A DNA stretch of 7,997 nucleotides from Alphaproteobacteria bacterium TMED109 (GTDB taxonomy: Bacteria; Pseudomonadota; Alphaproteobacteria; TMED109). The stretch's first letter is position 1. Each line of letters starts with the position of its first letter. The stretch lies in the NCBI GenBank assembly GCA_002171375.1, contig NHFK01000014.1:4879-12875 (forward strand), read 5' to 3'. Below the pieces are notes generated by a model that was not told the origin of the DNA, made no database searches, and worked only from the letters and a program-made list of their open reading frames with translations. Shown here piece after piece: positions 6,377 through 7,997 of the stretch. The position numbers and the translations under genes were made by a program.

Positions 6377-7846
6377 ATGATAGCTTGGCAAATTGCATTA
6401 TTAGCAATGTCTTTGTATTTGATAATTGCTTTCGCTATTGGACTTTCTGCAGGACGAGGAAGATCGTTCTTCTCTATCTCAGAGTATGCAGTGGGTGATA
6501 GAGGCTTTGGTTTATTTGTTATGTGGTTTCTCATGGGAGGAACAATATTTTCTGCATTTTCTTTCTTAGGTGGACCTGGATGGGCTTATTCTAAAGGGGC
6601 CGCTTCTTTATACATATTAGCCTATTGTACGCTTGGTTTATTGCCTTGGTATATTATCGGGCCTAAAGTAGCGCGTTTAGGAAAAAAAGCTGATTATATC
6701 ACAATGGGAGATTTTTTAGGAGATCGTTTTAAATCTAAATTTTTAATTATAATAATAGGTGTAGTTTCACTTCTAGCCTTCATCCCCTATTTAACCTTAC
6801 AAATAAAAGGTATGGGTTATATCTTTAATGTATTAACTTTTGATAATATATCATATAATTTTGGTGCCTTAATTGCTTTAGGAATAGTAGTCATTTATGT
6901 TGCTACAAGTGGAGTTAGAGGGGCTGCTTGGAGTGATGTTTTTCAAGCAATATTAATGCTGATTGTAGCCTGGATATTAGGTATATACTTTGTAGAGTCA
7001 TTACATGGCTCATTAGGGAATATGTTTAGTAAAATTATTGAAAATGATCCTGATTTTTTAACCATAGGAAATGAAGGCTCAAAAATTAGTGCTGCTCGAT
7101 ATAGCAGTAATATAGTTGTTTCTATGCTCGGTTTTGTCATGTGGCCACATTTATTTACTAAATCTTATGCTACTACTGCTCGAAGAATTAAGCTTACAGT
7201 TTTAGTTTATCCTATTTTTGCTATATTTTTATTGCCTGTACTTTTTATTGGTTTTTCAGCAATAGGAGTAGTTCCTGATGATGCTTTAGGTCGTCCTGGA
7301 GAAGTATTACCTTATTTAATTACGCATCATTTAACAGAATCCGGTATACTTTATGGTATAGTGGGTGCTGGAGCACTTGCTGCAGCAATGTCTTCATCTG
7401 ATGCTATTACTCATGGAGCGTCTGTATCTTTTGGTCGTGATATTTGTAAAGTTATTTTTCCATCTTTAAAAGAAAACCAAGAACTTTGGATTATGCGACT
7501 TGCTGTTATAGGAGTAGGCGCTATTTCTTATTGCATAGCTATATATGGAAGTGATGGTTTAATAGCGTTATTATTAGGAGCTTATGGGGCTATTGTTCAA
7601 TTGGCGCCAGGGGTTTACTCAGGTTTATTTTGGAAGAAAGCCTCGACTTTAGGAGTCATAATTGGATTAATGGTAGGCATTATTGTGACTATATATTTCC
7701 AGTATATAGCTGCTTCAAGTCCATATGACTTACACCCAGGGTTAATTGGTGTGATAATAAATATAGCAATTGTATTTTTTGTAAGTATGATTCAACAACA
7801 GAATGAAGAAAATTATATTCATGCTTCAAAGTTTGTAGATGAATAA
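6377..7846 (+). CDS. Sodium:solute symporter (SSS family)
   Basis: A 489-residue, strongly hydrophobic protein of typical SSS length, with about 13 membrane segments and the LeuT-like fold expected for the family. Diagnostic stretches are EYAVGDRGFG (36-45), GGTIFSAFSFLGGPGWAY (54-71), TSGVRGAAWSDVFQAILML (177-195; compare the family pattern GG-x-x-A-x-x-x-D-x-x-Q) and GAGALAAAMSSSDA (330-343), whose serines 339-340 lie where the Na2 sodium site is in characterised members. It should import an organic solute with sodium across the inner membrane. DUF3311-paired members are often annotated as pantothenate/proline/acetate-like permeases, but the substrate cannot be read. The ATG at 6377 has AGAGG at 6366-6370, a 6-base spacer, inside the end of the upstream gene. 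It converges on an unidentified gene 13 bases beyond its stop. Confidence 0.94.
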   Translation: MIAWQIALLAMSLYLIIAFAIGLSAGRGRSFFSISEYAVGDRGFGLFVMWFLMGGTIFSAFSFLGGPGWAYSKGAASLYILAYCTLGLLPWYIIGPKVARLGKKADYITMGDFLGDRFKSKFLIIIIGVVSLLAFIPYLTLQIKGMGYIFNVLTFDNISYNFGALIALGIVVIYVATSGVRGAAWSDVFQAILMLIVAWILGIYFVESLHGSLGNMFSKIIENDPDFLTIGNEGSKISAARYSSNIVVSMLGFVMWPHLFTKSYATTARRIKLTVLVYPIFAIFLLPVLFIGFSAIGVVPDDALGRPGEVLPYLITHHLTESGILYGIVGAGALAAAMSSSDAITHGASVSFGRDICKVIFPSLKENQELWIMRLAVIGVGAISYCIAIYGSDGLIALLLGAYGAIVQLAPGVYSGLFWKKASTLGVIIGLMVGIIVTIYFQYIAASSPYDLHPGLIGVIINIAIVFFVSMIQQQNEENYIHASKFVDE

Positions 7847-7859
7847 TTATAAATTCTTA

Positions 7860-7997
7860 TTAAACATTATTTGCCATTTCTCTTGCCTTTAAATATCCTG
7901 ATTCTTGGTATTTAGTAACATCTATAGCTTTTTTTAAGAAGTCTTGATAATGCAAATGTATTTTCATTGCCTCTGGATCCTTTTCAGCATTATCTTG
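7860..7997 (-). CDS. C-terminal end of an unidentified gene, cut by window edge
   Basis: On the minus strand a frame is open from the window edge to TAA at 7860-7862, giving the last 45 residues of a protein. The fragment begins QDNAEKDPEAMKIHLHYQDF and ends REMANNV. It is charged, soluble and looks largely helical. I do not recognise it. The run KDPEAMKIHLHYQDFL loosely resembles the last helices of FCD-domain GntR-type regulators (D-P-E-A then M-x-x-H), which would make sense beside a transporter, but this is a guess from one short helix. The gap to the converging symporter stop is 13 bases. Confidence 0.6.
   Translation of the reverse strand, partial: QDNAEKDPEAMKIHLHYQDFLKKAIDVTKYQESGYLKAREMANNV

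Noticed and set aside
6334..7140. Minus-strand open frames of 66 and 65 codons
   Set aside because: Antisense to the DUF3311 protein and the symporter; products look like shadows of membrane-protein codons.
7842..7871. AATAAT/ATTATT inverted repeat between the symporter and the converging gene
   Set aside because: A 6-base A/T-only stem with an 18-base loop is expected by chance and would not make a stable terminator.

Overview
This is a compact, strongly AT-rich chromosomal window from a bacterium that looks like a streamlined, probably free-living aquatic alphaproteobacterium. The evidence is the invasion-associated locus B (IalB) type protein directly followed by rlmN and argG, a one-domain YggT protein, very short intergenic gaps and A/T-biased codons throughout. 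The alphaproteobacterial placement is an inference from gene content and order. A SAR11-like or other low-GC marine lineage is plausible but cannot be proved from 8 kb.

Layout. Positions 1-1839 (minus strand) hold a two-gene unit: a zinc-independent quinone-oxidoreductase-like dehydrogenase, then, 7 bases on, an EamA/DMT-type exporter that runs off the left edge. A 165-base divergent intergenic region (1840-2004) carries a good sigma-70-like promoter firing rightwards. Positions 2005-4828 (plus strand) are a tight unit of IalB-family secreted protein, rlmN (rRNA/tRNA m2A methyltransferase) and argG (argininosuccinate synthase); the first two genes overlap by one base and the last two are 29 bases apart. 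Tail-to-tail with argG, one base apart, come a YggT-family membrane protein and, upstream of it on the minus strand, an alpha/beta hydrolase with an HGGYW motif (4830-6034). A 122-base divergent control region (6035-6156) holds two back-to-back promoter candidates. From it runs, on the plus strand, a small DUF3311-type membrane protein that starts at TTG and a sodium:solute symporter (6157-7846). The right edge holds the last 45 codons of an unidentified minus-strand gene.

How it fits together. The left and central units are mostly housekeeping (arginine biosynthesis, ribosome/tRNA modification, envelope). The hydrolase facing a symporter with its small partner suggests uptake of an organic acid or amide-type solute and its hydrolysis, but the substrate is not visible. 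I see no mobile elements, CRISPR arrays, RNA genes or phage genes, and no convincing new system. The most informative loci are the divergent hydrolase/symporter control region and the DUF3311-symporter pair.
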